DNA of 64,000 nt from Gammaproteobacteria bacterium (GCA_021773215.1 JAJFKM010000027.1:1-64000), one strand, 5' to 3'; shown: positions 1-9,304, counted from the first letter of the stretch. A program made the numbers and translations. The notes: generated from the letters alone by a model not told the origin.

Positions 1-516
1 ACCCTAACCGATGCCAATGGTCGTAAATCTGATTTCCGTAATGTCATCATAGTCATGACCACAAATGCAGGCGCTGATCGAATGAGTCGTGCCTCAGTCG
101 GTTTCACAACACAAGACCATACTGGTGATGCCATGGCAAGCATCAAACAAATGTTCAGCCCTGAGTTCCGAAATCGACTGGATGCCATTATTCAATTCAA
201 CGCACTGGATAAACGCACTATTGCGAATGTCGTCGATAAATTCCTGATTGAACTCGAAGCACAACTCGATGAGAAGAAAGTCACTGTTGATGTGACAGAT
301 GAAGCTCGTGAATGGCTTGCAGTTCACGGTTACGACAAGATTATGGGCGCACGCCCCATGGCACGATTGATTCAAGAAAAGGTAAAACGTGCCTTGGCAG
401 AAGAACTCCTGTTCGGCGAACTAGAGCACGGTGGACATGTCGTTGTCACTATTGAAAACGACGATATTGCCGTTGAAATAAAAAAAGAAGAAGAAGAATT
501 AGAAGGCGCTGTTTAA
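1..516 (+). CDS. clpA: ClpA, ATP-dependent Clp protease ATP-binding subunit (3' part only)
   Basis: The reading frame is open from base 1, so only the C-terminal ~171 residues are present; the start lies outside the window. ClpA is a hexameric AAA+ unfoldase that feeds substrates to ClpP in the cytoplasm. Visible are the sensor-1 stretch VMTTNAG, the PEFRNRLD box of the second AAA+ module and the sensor-2 motif GARPMARLI, followed by the small D2 domain with LLFGEL. The acidic tail (EEEELEGAV) is short. The order of these motifs fits ClpA rather than ClpB or ClpX. A hairpin overlaps its stop codon. Confidence 0.93.
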   Translation, partial: TLTDANGRKSDFRNVIIVMTTNAGADRMSRASVGFTTQDHTGDAMASIKQMFSPEFRNRLDAIIQFNALDKRTIANVVDKFLIELEAQLDEKKVTVDVTDEAREWLAVHGYDKIMGARPMARLIQEKVKRALAEELLFGELEHGGHVVVTIENDDIAVEIKKEEEELEGAV

Positions 517-525
517 GCGCCTTCT
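501..525. terminator. Hairpin overlapping the clpA stop codon; likely argA terminator
   Basis: A perfect 9-bp inverted repeat, AGAAGGCGC / GCGCCTTCT with a 7-nt loop, contains the clpA TAA in its loop. On the plus strand no T-run follows. On the minus strand a pyrimidine-rich tract (TTCTTCTTCTTCTTTTTT) follows, so it should work best as the terminator of the convergent argE-argA transcript. Confidence 0.6.
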
Positions 526-533
526 GATAAGCA

Positions 534-1859
534 TCAAGCGTTTAATTTCTTTACCAATGCCTTTGAATTGCGTTGATAGTTATAGATTGCCTGTTTCTCA
601 ATTGGCAAAGAACTGACCTCAGTTTCAACAAAACCTCTTTCAATAAACCAATGTTCTGTTTGTGTGGTTAACGCCAATAGCATCTTTGCGCCATTATTCA
701 GCGCCAGCGCTTCAATGGATTTGTACAACATTTCACCCATGGACTGATTTTGATAGTCCGGATGTACGGCAACACATGCCAGCTCCATCACTTTTTCTTT
801 AGGGTAATCATGTAATGCTGCACATGCGATAACGGTACCATCTCGGACCAACACAATGTAATCATCAATATCCACTTCAATCTTATCCGGTGAACGTTCA
901 ACAAGTATCCCTTGCTGCTCCAAGGGTTCGATCAGTTCATAAATACCAGCAATATCATTCACCGTTGCCTGACGAATCGTATCGAACGGAGTGCTTGTTA
1001 ATAATGTCCCCACGCCATCAAGTGTAAAGAGTTCTTGTAAGAGGCCGCCATCGATATCTTGATCAACATAATGAATGCGTTTAACACCAGACTCACAGGC
1101 CTTGATGCCTTGTGCTAACGCGGTCGCAGGTGTCTCATCAATATTTTTTGTTGTGTCAGCACCTAGCTTGGTTTTAGCTTCGGCACAGGTCAGCTGTCTA
1201 ATCGTTTCTCCGTTATCGTCTTTTAATATTTTTGAATTATTAAACATGATGAGTTTGTCCGCCGCCAGATCGATAGCAACTTGTGTCGCGACTTCAATTG
1301 AACTGAGATTAAATACCTCGCCGGTAGTTGAATATCCCAATGGGGTTATCAATACTATTTCGCCAGCATCAAGCCGAGTGTTGATAGTTGCTTTCTCTAT
1401 ACTCCTTACCCTGCCGGTAAGATTAAGATCAACACCATTAAGAATTCCATAAGGTCTACCCGTAACGTAATTGCCAGAAGCAACTTTGATGGCAGAGTCT
1501 GCCATCGGCGAGTTTGGCAAGCCCATAGATAACAATGCTTCAATTTTAATTTTTACGTCACCAACGGCTTGCGTGACGCTGCTGATTGAAGCCTCATCGG
1601 TGACACGCAAGGCACCACAATATTCGGGAGTAATATTTCTTTCTTTTAATATTTTATCTATCTGCGGTCTTGCACCAAAGACAATAACCAGTTTAATCGC
1701 CAGGCTATTTAATAAGGCCAAGTCATGGATTAAATGTGAAAAACCATCAGACGCAACAACATCACCACCTATTTGCAAAACAAATGTATTGCGTGTGTGT
1801 GCATGTATGTACGGTGCTGCTCCTCTAAAGCACTCTACAAAAGCGTTTTTATCATCCAT
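534..1859 (-). CDS. argA: N-acetylglutamate synthase ArgA (amino-acid N-acetyltransferase)
   Basis: Catalyses acetyl-CoA + L-glutamate to N-acetylglutamate, the first step of arginine synthesis, in the cytoplasm. At 441 residues it has the usual ArgA length: an N-terminal amino-acid-kinase-like domain (about residues 20-285, with VIVFGARPQID) and a C-terminal GNAT acetyltransferase domain (about 290-435, with VAVHPDYQNQSMGEMLY and the ERGF motif). It follows argE by 39 bp on the same strand, so the two probably form an operon. The kinase-like domain is the usual site of arginine feedback inhibition. The classical E. coli-type two-domain form is a good match; the monofunctional kinase ArgB would lack the GNAT part. 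Confidence 0.94.
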   Translation of the reverse strand: MDDKNAFVECFRGAAPYIHAHTRNTFVLQIGGDVVASDGFSHLIHDLALLNSLAIKLVIVFGARPQIDKILKERNITPEYCGALRVTDEASISSVTQAVGDVKIKIEALLSMGLPNSPMADSAIKVASGNYVTGRPYGILNGVDLNLTGRVRSIEKATINTRLDAGEIVLITPLGYSTTGEVFNLSSIEVATQVAIDLAADKLIMFNNSKILKDDNGETIRQLTCAEAKTKLGADTTKNIDETPATALAQGIKACESGVKRIHYVDQDIDGGLLQELFTLDGVGTLLTSTPFDTIRQATVNDIAGIYELIEPLEQQGILVERSPDKIEVDIDDYIVLVRDGTVIACAALHDYPKEKVMELACVAVHPDYQNQSMGEMLYKSIEALALNNGAKMLLALTTQTEHWFIERGFVETEVSSLPIEKQAIYNYQRNSKALVKKLNA

Positions 1860-1898
1860 TATAATCTTTCATCGTATTGGTTCACTATTATTGCTTTA

Positions 1899-3077
1899 CT
1901 ACTTTGATTCACAAAAATGATTAAGCATCTTTGACAAGATATTAATCATCGGTTCAATTCTATTAATCTGTAAATATTCATTCGGTTGATGAGCAACATC
2001 AATATCTCCAGGGCCGAGAATAACCGTCTCTATGCCCATGTCATTATAAAAAGGCCCTTCTGTACCAAACGCAACCGACTCAGAAACATTGTTTGTTAAT
2101 TGTTCACTTAAGGTTATTATCTCACTGTCCCTTGACGTCTGCATCGGCGGAATACCATCAAACATTGCATTAAACTCAACTTTTAAACCCGATGCAGCCA
2201 ATGCCTCCCGAACTGTGCTTCGTAATTTTTTATTCAATTCTTCAAGCTTCATACCCGGCAACAATCTTAGATCTAGAGATAATTCACAACTGGCACAAAT
2301 ACGATTAGGACTATCACCACCATGTATTCTGCCGAAATTCATTGTCGGAAACGGTATTTTAAAATCTTCATTTATAAATTCAGATTGCAATTCATCACGC
2401 CATAAGCGTAAGGCAGTGATCACATCATGCATACCTTCAAGCGCGCTATTACCTAGGTTTGGATCACTCGAGTGCCCGGAACGCCCGAGTATCTGTATCT
2501 CTTCAATAATAATCCCTTTATGCGAGTATATTGGTTTCAGCCCTGTTGGCTCACCGATAACGCAATAACGACCTGACACTTTATTATGTTCTTGTATTAA
2601 CCTCGCACCTGACATGGTGCTTTCTTCATCGGCCGTTGCGACAACGGTGATAGGATTACTAAACTTAGTATTATCAAGTCTTTCCAATGCTTCGAGAATT
2701 ATGGGAAAGAAGCTCTTCATATCTGCCGTACCCAATCCATAGTAGCAATCATTCTTTTTGCTTAAGGTAAATGGATCTGTATCCCAACCACCCAAGTCAT
2801 AAGGAACGGTGTCCGTGTGGCCGGATAAAACTAGCCCCGTATTGTTATTGTTACCGCTTTGGTCTTGGCTTTCTCCCCTCTTGGCAATTAAATTACATTT
2901 TTCCGGATTGTCGCTGACAGGCATAATTTCGCAGGTAAACCCAAGCGCGTCGAACCAATTCGCTAATGCATCAATAACACCGCGATTACTCAAATCATGT
3001 GCAGGATCGATACTGCTGACCGAGGGTAAACGGATCAATTCTGCAAAACAATCTTCAAATTCAGGGGTTTTTCTCAT
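1899..3077 (-). CDS. argE: Acetylornithine deacetylase ArgE (M20 metallopeptidase family)
   Basis: Hydrolyses N-acetylornithine to ornithine and acetate, the linear route of arginine synthesis, using a di-zinc centre. M20 motifs are present: SGHTDTVP (H87, D89), GLGTADMKSF (metal-bridging D119), and ADEES with the catalytic E151 and ligand E152, then GEPTGL and a C-terminal GPGDIDVAHQPNE with the last ligand histidine. Length (392) is typical. It lies upstream of argA, separated by 39 bp, and starts divergently from ilvD with 87 bp between them. DapE is the main alternative, but the argA partnership and the GPGDIDVAHQPNEY ending favour ArgE. Confidence 0.93.
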   Translation of the reverse strand: MRKTPEFEDCFAELIRLPSVSSIDPAHDLSNRGVIDALANWFDALGFTCEIMPVSDNPEKCNLIAKRGESQDQSGNNNNTGLVLSGHTDTVPYDLGGWDTDPFTLSKKNDCYYGLGTADMKSFFPIILEALERLDNTKFSNPITVVATADEESTMSGARLIQEHNKVSGRYCVIGEPTGLKPIYSHKGIIIEEIQILGRSGHSSDPNLGNSALEGMHDVITALRLWRDELQSEFINEDFKIPFPTMNFGRIHGGDSPNRICASCELSLDLRLLPGMKLEELNKKLRSTVREALAASGLKVEFNAMFDGIPPMQTSRDSEIITLSEQLTNNVSESVAFGTEGPFYNDMGIETVILGPGDIDVAHQPNEYLQINRIEPMINILSKMLNHFCESK

Positions 3078-3164
3078 GTTATTATCTTTATTTATTCTTT
3101 ATGAATCCTGCAAGTCCATGTATTCTAACGCACCTTTGCTAACTGACTGAAATGTAATTTAAAA

Positions 3165-4844
3165 ATGGCTAATAAACTGAATAAATACTCATCCATCATT
3201 ACGCAACATAAATCCCAAGGCGCTTCCCAGGCCATGCTTTATGGCACAGGAATGACTGAGACCGATATGGATAAGGCTCAGGTGGGTATCTCCAGTGTCT
3301 GGTACGAGGGCAATACCTGTAATATGCATTTGAATGATCTGGCCGCCAAGGTTAAAGAAGGCGTCATTAAGGCAGGGCTTATCGGTATGCGTTTCAACAC
3401 CATCGGCGTCAGCGACGGCATTTCCAACGGCACTGATGGCATGAGTTATTCATTACAATCACGAGACATAATCGCTGACTCCATTGAAACCGTGATGGCA
3501 GCGCAGTGGTATGACGCCAACATTTCGATTCCCGGTTGTGACAAAAATATGCCCGGTTGCTTAATTGCAATGGGACGTCTCAATAGACCATCGCTCATGG
3601 TCTACGGCGGCACCATTAAACCGGGTCATCATAAAGAACAGAAACTGGATATTATCTCCGCCTTTCAGGCCTATGGTGAATTCATCGCTGGCAGTATAAA
3701 TGATGATGAGCGCATGCAAGTGGTCAAAAAATCCTGTCCTGGTCCAGGTGCTTGCGGCGGCATGTATACCGCCAACACCATGGCTTCAGCCATTGAAGCT
3801 CTGGGTATGTCACTGCCCTATTCTTCTTGCACCCCAGCGGTTGACCCCGGAAAAGAAGAGGAATGTTTAAGAGCGGGAGAAGCAATTAAAACCCTGCTTG
3901 AAAAGGACATTAAACCGCGCGACATCATGACGCGTGAAGCTTTTGAAAATGCAATGGTAATCATTATTACACTCGGTGGATCAACCAATGCAGTTTTGCA
4001 TTTGATTGCAATGGCGCGTGCTGTTGATGTGGATTTGACACTCGATGACTTTCAAGCCGTCAGTGATCGCATCCCTTTCATTGCTGACTTAAAACCAAGT
4101 GGTCAGTATGTAATGGAAGACTTGCACAACATCGGCGGCATCCCGGCAGTAATGAAATATCTATTGGAAAACGGTTTAATCAATGGCGATTGCCTGACCG
4201 TCACCGGAAAAACAATCAAAGAAAACCTGTCTGATGTCCCGAGCCTTAAAGAAGGCCAGGACATCATCAAACCTTTGGATAAACCCATTAAAGATTCAGG
4301 TCATATCCGAATTCTGAAAGGCAACTTTGCCCCGGAAGGATCGGTTGCCAAGATCACTGGTAAAGAAGGTCTTACCTTCTCCGGCTCAGCGCGAGTATTT
4401 GATTCTGAAGAAGATATGATCAAGGCATTGGAAGATAATAAAATTGAGAAAGGCGATGTCATCATCATTCGTTACGAAGGACCGAAAGGCGGACCTGGCA
4501 TGCCTGAAATGTTAAAACCCACTTCTGCCGTGATGGGTGCCGGTTTGGGTAAGGATGTTGCTATGATCACGGATGGTCGATTCTCTGGCGGTTCACATGG
4601 TTTTATCATTGGTCATGTCGCACCAGAAGCACAGGAAGGTGGGCCTATTGCTCTGGTTAAGGATGGAGATACCATTAACATTGATGCCAACAAAAACTCC
4701 ATTGATGTTGACATATCAAATGATGAAATGGAAAAACGTAAAAGCGAATGGACAATGCCCGCCTACAAGGCCACACGGGGTACTCTGTTTAAATATATCA
4801 AGAATGTGAAGTCTGCATCTGAAGGTTGTGTGACTGATGAATAA
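3165..4844 (+). CDS. ilvD: Dihydroxy-acid dehydratase IlvD
   Basis: Dehydrates 2,3-dihydroxy-3-methylvalerate and 2,3-dihydroxyisovalerate to their 2-oxo acids, the third common step of branched-chain amino-acid synthesis. The protein has 559 residues, the shorter form of the IlvD/Edd family. Three cysteines that would hold the [2Fe-2S] cluster are visible: C52 (GNTCNMHL), C125 ([12 protein letters not shown]) and C197 ([14 protein letters not shown]); D126 and K127 follow as expected for Mg2+ binding. The C-terminal part has the [11 protein letters not shown] motif. Other ilv genes are not in the window, so it appears to be transcribed alone or with the small gene downstream. Edd (phosphogluconate dehydratase) is longer and differs in these motifs. 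Confidence 0.95.
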   Translation: MANKLNKYSSIITQHKSQGASQAMLYGTGMTETDMDKAQVGISSVWYEGNTCNMHLNDLAAKVKEGVIKAGLIGMRFNTIGVSDGISNGTDGMSYSLQSRDIIADSIETVMAAQWYDANISIPGCDKNMPGCLIAMGRLNRPSLMVYGGTIKPGHHKEQKLDIISAFQAYGEFIAGSINDDERMQVVKKSCPGPGACGGMYTANTMASAIEALGMSLPYSSCTPAVDPGKEEECLRAGEAIKTLLEKDIKPRDIMTREAFENAMVIIITLGGSTNAVLHLIAMARAVDVDLTLDDFQAVSDRIPFIADLKPSGQYVMEDLHNIGGIPAVMKYLLENGLINGDCLTVTGKTIKENLSDVPSLKEGQDIIKPLDKPIKDSGHIRILKGNFAPEGSVAKITGKEGLTFSGSARVFDSEEDMIKALEDNKIEKGDVIIIRYEGPKGGPGMPEMLKPTSAVMGAGLGKDVAMITDGRFSGGSHGFIIGHVAPEAQEGGPIALVKDGDTINIDANKNSIDVDISNDEMEKRKSEWTMPAYKATRGTLFKYIKNVKSASEGCVTDE

Positions 4845-4887
4845 AATTACTTATCGGTTTTGTTAATCATCTTTGATAAATAATACT

Positions 4888-5313
4888 ATGTCAGATTCAG
4901 ATACTCCCAAGATTGAAGTTCAAAAAAACAACCCACTGCACGGCGTTAAGCTTGAAGTGTTGCTAACAGAGTTGCTAGATCATTACTCTTGGGAAGAATT
5001 GGCCAGCGCCATGAACCTCAATTGCTTCAAGAGTAATCCCAGCATCAAATCAAGTTTGAAGTTCCTGCGTAAGACGCCATGGGCTCGTGAAAAAGTAGAG
5101 GGATTCTATCTTTATAAATACAAACGGCTGCCGAGACCTGATGACGAACAATACGAATTGCCCCCACGGGACAGAACTATTCCGCTTGATCAACAGCCCG
5201 GTTCACCAGCTAAAATAATCGCAAACAAGACTGAGGACCGAGACGATTCCTCATCAAGCGAGAGTCCTACAATACCTGACAACGTGTGGGGGAATTGGAA
5301 AAAAGAATCCTGA
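4888..5313 (+). CDS. VF530-type (DUF2132) small DNA-binding-fold protein
   Basis: The N-terminal ~70 residues contain the VF530/DUF2132 signature: [19 protein letters not shown], then [22 protein letters not shown] and VEGFYLYKY. This family has a compact helical fold that resembles DNA-binding domains, but its function is not established. The last ~55 residues are hydrophilic, rich in D, E, S and P, and probably disordered. An ATG at 4888 is preferred over an upstream TTG at 4873, because conservation begins only after it. The gene follows ilvD by 43 bp on the same strand and may be cotranscribed by chance. Confidence 0.8.
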   Translation: MSDSDTPKIEVQKNNPLHGVKLEVLLTELLDHYSWEELASAMNLNCFKSNPSIKSSLKFLRKTPWAREKVEGFYLYKYKRLPRPDDEQYELPPRDRTIPLDQQPGSPAKIIANKTEDRDDSSSSESPTIPDNVWGNWKKES

Positions 5314-5390
5314 TTATATGTAGCAAGACAAGTTATTAGAAATGAATCATTATTTGAAAACTACTCTCTAATTAGTCTGCTTGATATCTA

Positions 5391-5777
5391 ATGACACACC
5401 TTCAATTAGCATACGTACACCTAGCCACAGTTTTACCTGCATTTTTTATTGGAACATACCTCTTGTTAAATCAGAAAGGCTCCTCAAAACATAAATTTCT
5501 TGGGAAACTTTATATGCTGCTAATGTTACTCACCGCGACGGTAACTTTGTTTATGTCTGCTGAGGTAGGCTCCAAAGTGCTTGATCATTTCGGCTTCATA
5601 CATTTATTTGCTTTACTGGTGTTTTACTCTGTACCTGCGGCATATATCGCCATACGCAAAGGAGACATCAAGAAACATCGTATGAACATGCTAGGATTAT
5701 ATTTTGGTGGGTTAGTAATAGCGGGCGCTTTTACTTTTGTACCTGGAAGATTATTACATTCCTGGTTTATTGCTTAA
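5391..5777 (+). CDS. DUF2306-like small integral membrane protein
   Basis: A 128-residue protein with four hydrophobic segments (about residues 5-25, 38-58, 68-88 and 98-120) separated by short basic loops such as KGSSKHKFLGKLYM and RKGDIKKHRMNMLG. The loop pattern with a histidine-containing KHKxLGK stretch matches DUF2306/'predicted membrane protein' families; no catalytic function is known. Its stop codon overlaps by four bases the end of the convergent lytic transglycosylase gene. Confidence 0.7.
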   Translation: MTHLQLAYVHLATVLPAFFIGTYLLLNQKGSSKHKFLGKLYMLLMLLTATVTLFMSAEVGSKVLDHFGFIHLFALLVFYSVPAAYIAIRKGDIKKHRMNMLGLYFGGLVIAGAFTFVPGRLLHSWFIA

Positions 5778-6382
5778 CTCATTGAGCTACGATATTTCTT
5801 ATAATACTTGATAACTTTTTTGACGTAGTTACGAGTTTCTTTATACGGCGGGATCTTATTACCGTATTTTTTTACAGTGCCTTCTCCAGCATTATAAGCT
5901 GCTAGTGCCAATGTTAAATCATTTTTGAATAGCTTTAATAGATATCGCAAATATCGTGAACCGCCATAGATATTTTGTTTTGGATCACGCCGATTACTCA
6001 CTCCATACTGTTTTGCTGTTGCCGGCATTAACTGCATCAACCCTACTGCACCGGCACGCGAGATCGCATTTGGGTTATAAGATGATTCAGCTGTGATTAC
6101 AGCGTGTAATAGCGTGTGTGGTAGTTTGTACATCTTTGCGACGCTTCTTATCGTTGGATCATACTTTGCCTGATTTTTTACCCAATTAAAATTCTTCGGT
6201 AATTTAGCTTCTTCCCAGCCTTTCCATGTTTTAACCAGGCGCTTATATCCAGTATGTGATGGTTTATCAGTCAGGATAACGCGACCGTGCTTATCGACAT
6301 ATTTATAGATATCGGCCTGACTCGGCATCGAAATAAGCGAGAAGATAAAAATTAAGACTAAGGTAACTTTATTAGTTGGCAT
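5774..6382 (-). CDS. Lytic transglycosylase with N-terminal DUF4124 domain
   Basis: Cleaves the glycan strand of peptidoglycan, forming 1,6-anhydromuramic ends, outside the cytoplasmic membrane. A signal peptide occupies about residues 1-23 (ending SQA). Residues ~24-60 resemble DUF4124 (DIYKYVDKHGRVILTDKP), followed by an SLT domain (~75-190) with the catalytic glutamate in HAVITAESSYNP, then AGAVGLMQLMPATAKQYGV and LALAAYNAGEGTVKKYG. Length (202) is normal for this small soluble SLT class. It ends tail-to-tail with the DUF2306 gene, sharing four bases. Confidence 0.9.
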   Translation of the reverse strand: MPTNKVTLVLIFIFSLISMPSQADIYKYVDKHGRVILTDKPSHTGYKRLVKTWKGWEEAKLPKNFNWVKNQAKYDPTIRSVAKMYKLPHTLLHAVITAESSYNPNAISRAGAVGLMQLMPATAKQYGVSNRRDPKQNIYGGSRYLRYLLKLFKNDLTLALAAYNAGEGTVKKYGNKIPPYKETRNYVKKVIKYYKKYRSSMS

Positions 6383-6428
6383 GTGGTCTCAAATTAATTA
6401 AAGTATTTTTGAGCTAATTTACTTAACT

Positions 6429-6929
6429 TTATAACAAATATAGAGTTATTTGAATAATTATCAATGCAAAAACGCCAGCAATGACGTCATCCAGCATGAT
6501 TCCAAAGCCACCATGCACCTTCTTGTCGGCTAAAGATATAGGCCAAGGCTTAAGAATATCGAAAAACCTGAATAAGACAAATCCGACCGTTATCCACAAC
6601 CAGCTCTTTGGCACCATAAACATGGTAATGAAATAGCCGACGATCTCATCCCAGACTATGCCAGGATGATCATGGACGTTCAGCGCTTTTGCCGTGTAAT
6701 CACTTAGAAAAACACCCACGATAAATGCCAAAACAACGATGCCAATATAAATCTTCCAATCCAGCACCGGTAATAGAATAAAAAGCACTACGCCAATTAA
6801 TGTCCCGGTGGTACCGGGCATTTTTGGTGCAAGCCCACTGCCAAACCCGAGCGATAAACAATGCGCTGGATTTAAAAGCAATTTTACAGGAACTTGCGTT
6901 TTGGAATGCTTGTCCATAGATTCATTCAT
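6429..6929 (-). CDS. pgpA: Phosphatidylglycerophosphatase A
   Basis: Dephosphorylates phosphatidylglycerol-phosphate to phosphatidylglycerol at the inner membrane. The family motifs are visible in order: GFGSGLAPKMPGTTGTLIGV, HDHPGIVWDEIVGYFI and the C-terminal LDDVIAGVFA. Three to four membrane segments are predicted by eye. At 166 residues it is of usual length. The stand-alone location, next to the transglycosylase on the same strand with a 46-bp gap, differs from the common nusB-thiL-pgpA arrangement. Confidence 0.92.
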   Translation of the reverse strand: MNESMDKHSKTQVPVKLLLNPAHCLSLGFGSGLAPKMPGTTGTLIGVVLFILLPVLDWKIYIGIVVLAFIVGVFLSDYTAKALNVHDHPGIVWDEIVGYFITMFMVPKSWLWITVGFVLFRFFDILKPWPISLADKKVHGGFGIMLDDVIAGVFALIIIQITLYLL

Positions 6930-6967
6930 AGCGTAATACTAATCGAGACCATTAAAATGTTAATGAT

Positions 6968-7348
6968 ATGCGTAATGCACTGTTAAGTCTGCTACTTCTC
7001 TCACTGCCAATAACTAGTCTTGCTGGTGAAGCAGATGTATTATCAGCAGAAGTAGAACATCTCAACGGTGACTTTTATCGTTTCAAAGTGACCGTACAGC
7101 ACACTGATGAAGACTGGGAACATTTTGCAAAGGCATGGGAAGTACTCGGCCCAGACGGAACGAAATTAGGCGCGCGCATATTGCAACACCCACATATTAA
7201 TGAACAACCGTTTACGCGTTCAATGACAATCACTATTCCAAAACAGATTAATAAAGTGACCATACGAGCGTATGATCTAATCCATGAATTTGGCGGAAAA
7301 GAATTAACCATAGATATTAACAAGGATAAACAAGATGATATTAACTAG
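6968..7348 (+). CDS. Small secreted protein of unknown function, paired with the exported methyltransferase
   Basis: A 126-residue protein with a clear signal peptide (residues 1-19, cut after SLA). The mature part is beta-rich, with FYRFKVTVQHTDEDWEHFAKAW, ILQHPHINEQPFTRSMTI and a terminal KELTIDIN strand, suggesting one Ig-like sandwich. Similar short exported proteins with an 'HPHxxEQPFTRS' stretch are, to my knowledge, found in other proteobacteria without a function. The stop codon lies 14 bases inside the next gene, so the two are translationally coupled. I infer it works with that protein in the periplasm. Confidence 0.75.
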   Translation: MRNALLSLLLLSLPITSLAGEADVLSAEVEHLNGDFYRFKVTVQHTDEDWEHFAKAWEVLGPDGTKLGARILQHPHINEQPFTRSMTITIPKQINKVTIRAYDLIHEFGGKELTIDINKDKQDDIN

Positions 7349-8144
7349 AACTCTAATCATTGCATGCACATTACTTTCATTAATAACACTGAATGCACAT
7401 GCTGATGGTCACGGACTCGATGCCGCAGTCAATGGCGCTAATAGAAGTGCCGAAAACAAAGCGAGGGATATCTATCGTCACCCAAAAGAAACCTTACAGT
7501 TTTTCGATATAAGCCCATCCATGAAGGTACTGGAAATATTACCCGGTCGTGGTTGGTATACAGAAATCCTTGCGCCCTACCTCGCTGAGAAAGGACAGCT
7601 TACTGCTGCCAGTTTTGGAGCAAACCATAATTCAAAATACTTGGCAAAGACACACAAACGCTTCGTGAAGAAGTTAGAAGCCGAACCCAATGTTTATGGC
7701 AAGGTCGATGTTGTCTTGTTTGAAGAGGATAGCTACCTCAAGGCAATCCCGGATGCATCAATGGATATGGTGGTTACCTTCCGAAATTCGCATAACTGGA
7801 TCCGTTATGGTGGTATAGAGGAGATCTATGCTGCCTTCAGTCGTGTATTGAAACCGGGCGGCGTTTTAGGTGTTGTACAACATCAGGCAGCTAAAGGCAG
7901 TGATCCAAAGATAACAGCAGAAAAAGGTTATATCCCAAAATCTTATTTGATTGATTTAGTGGAAAAGCATGGTTTTGAATTGATGGGCTCATCTGAAATC
8001 AACGCTAATCCTAAGGACACAAGGGATCACCCAGAAGGCGTTTGGACACTACCACCGAGCTATCGACTAAAGGATGTAGATAAGGATAAATATACCGCGA
8101 TAGGTGAAAGTGATCGCATGACATTACGCTTTGTTAAAAAGTGA
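7335..8144 (+). CDS. Exported class I SAM-dependent methyltransferase-like protein (COG4798 type)
   Basis: A Sec signal peptide (residues 1-23, ending AHADG) precedes a Rossmann methyltransferase fold. It has the motif ENKARDIYRHPKETLQFFDI, a motif I variant VLEILPGRGWYTEILAPYL, the acidic strand DVVLFEEDSY, and the post-motif VLKPGGVLGVVQHQAA. This pattern fits the predicted methyltransferases of COG4798, which usually carry a signal peptide. No substrate is known, and S-adenosylmethionine is not expected in the periplasm, so enzymatic activity is uncertain. It overlaps the upstream secreted-protein gene by 14 bases and the downstream DUF423 gene by four (GTGA). Confidence 0.82.
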   Translation: MILTRTLIIACTLLSLITLNAHADGHGLDAAVNGANRSAENKARDIYRHPKETLQFFDISPSMKVLEILPGRGWYTEILAPYLAEKGQLTAASFGANHNSKYLAKTHKRFVKKLEAEPNVYGKVDVVLFEEDSYLKAIPDASMDMVVTFRNSHNWIRYGGIEEIYAAFSRVLKPGGVLGVVQHQAAKGSDPKITAEKGYIPKSYLIDLVEKHGFELMGSSEINANPKDTRDHPEGVWTLPPSYRLKDVDKDKYTAIGESDRMTLRFVKK

Positions 8145-8530
8145 ATGAAATAAACATTACCGCCAAGATATTTTTATTTCTTGGCTCAGCAAATGCCGCG
8201 TTAGCCGTGATACTCGGTGCCTTTGGTGCGCATGCACTAAAGGCACGACTTGATGTCAGTTTACTTAAGGCCTATCACACAGGAGTGGAATACCATTTCT
8301 ATCATGCCTTGGGATTAATACTGGTCGGTGTTATTGCAATGAACTTACCCGCAAATATCTGGCTTAAAAGCGCAGGCTGGTCAATGTTTGTTGGTATCAT
8401 TCTATTTTGTGGTAGCCTCTATCTGATGAGTATTTTTAACCTACGTTGGCTAGGCATGGTGACACCGATAGGTGGACTGTTATTTATATTAGCCTGGGTA
8501 AGCCTCTGTATCTCTGTTCTTAAAACTTAA
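8141..8530 (+). CDS. DUF423 inner-membrane protein
   Basis: 129 residues with four hydrophobic helices and the family signature FLGSANAALAVILGAFGAHALKARLD followed by YHTGVEYHFYHALGLILVG. The function of DUF423 (E. coli YgdD type) is unknown. A GTG start at 8141 is used because it overlaps the upstream stop as GTGA and places the first helix correctly; no later in-frame ATG would keep the conserved N-terminus. Likely cotranscribed with the two genes before it. Confidence 0.86.
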   Translation: MNEINITAKIFLFLGSANAALAVILGAFGAHALKARLDVSLLKAYHTGVEYHFYHALGLILVGVIAMNLPANIWLKSAGWSMFVGIILFCGSLYLMSIFNLRWLGMVTPIGGLLFILAWVSLCISVLKT

Positions 8531-8545
8531 CCAAAGAGTATTCTT

Positions 8546-8902
8546 ATGAAACTATTTCTTTTCTTAATCGCTGCAAGTTTGTATGCGTCATCTTCTTTTG
8601 CTGATAACCTGGATAAACAAATTAATAGTGCGTGTTTACGACATGCAGTATCACTCGTTACACAATTAAAAACTGATGTGGTCGAAGGCATGAGTCAGGA
8701 ACAATCAGACAAAGCACTCAAAATTGCAACGACTAGTTGCCAAGCATATTTCAAAAAAGAATTTTCTCCAGCAAAAATAGCAGAAAATGTTGAAGTTCAA
8801 AAAGAAGTTATCGAAAAGAGAAGTAGTGGCGATGCCCTTACCGATGGATGGTTTGAGACTGGCGGGAAAAAAGGTAATGAACGATTAAAGAGGAAACAAT
8901 AG
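8546..8902 (+). CDS. Small periplasmic protein of unknown function
   Basis: 118 residues with a signal peptide (1-19, SSSFA cut site). The mature part is helical and charged, with two cysteines (NSACLRH and TTSCQAY) that could form a disulfide, and a basic C-terminus (KKGNERLKRKQ). I do not recognise the family. It follows the DUF423 gene by 15 bp with an AAAGAGT ribosome-binding stretch, so it is probably the last gene of this small envelope operon. Confidence 0.65.
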   Translation: MKLFLFLIAASLYASSSFADNLDKQINSACLRHAVSLVTQLKTDVVEGMSQEQSDKALKIATTSCQAYFKKEFSPAKIAENVEVQKEVIEKRSSGDALTDGWFETGGKKGNERLKRKQ

Positions 8903-8919
8903 TTTTACCTAGATTATTT

Positions 8920-9237
8920 TTAACTAGACATCGCTACTAACTCGGATACCTCAAGCGAACCACCAATATCAAGAAAAGGGCAAGCCTTAGCACTAGCCAG
9001 AGCCGATTCCATAGAGTCCGCTTCAATGATAGTGTATCCAGACATAGTCGTTGTACCGCCTGTAGTAACACTACCATCTGAATTCACAGTACTCTTATTT
9101 TTCAATGGATTCATTGGGCTGATCGCAGCCTCACCCAATGAAGCTATCCATTGCATGTATTCCGAGAAATGTTGCTTTCGTTCTTCCGGACTATTGGGCT
9201 GTTTACCACCTAGATAAAAAATGACGTATTGAGGCAT
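8920..9237 (-). CDS. YCII-related domain protein
   Basis: 105 residues matching the small ferredoxin-like YCII family: a first strand MPQYVIFYLGG, a helix containing QHFSEYMQWIASLGEA, and a final GYTIIEADSMESALASAKACPFL strand-helix pair typical of the fold. Members are dimeric; a histidine-aspartate pair gives some of them enzymatic roles, but most are uncharacterised. It is convergent with the preceding plus-strand gene, with 17 bp between them. Confidence 0.82.
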   Translation of the reverse strand: MPQYVIFYLGGKQPNSPEERKQHFSEYMQWIASLGEAAISPMNPLKNKSTVNSDGSVTTGGTTTMSGYTIIEADSMESALASAKACPFLDIGGSLEVSELVAMSS

Positions 9238-9304
9238 ATTATTCTCCTTTGTTGAAAATTTGCGTGAAGTTCAAAAACTGCTATAGCCGAATTCATAAAA
9301 CAAA

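Noticed and set aside
3078-3164. Possible ARG box between argE and ilvD
   Set aside because: ATTC-N5-GAAT near 3094 has the halves in the wrong orientation for an ArgR box, and no second box is seen.
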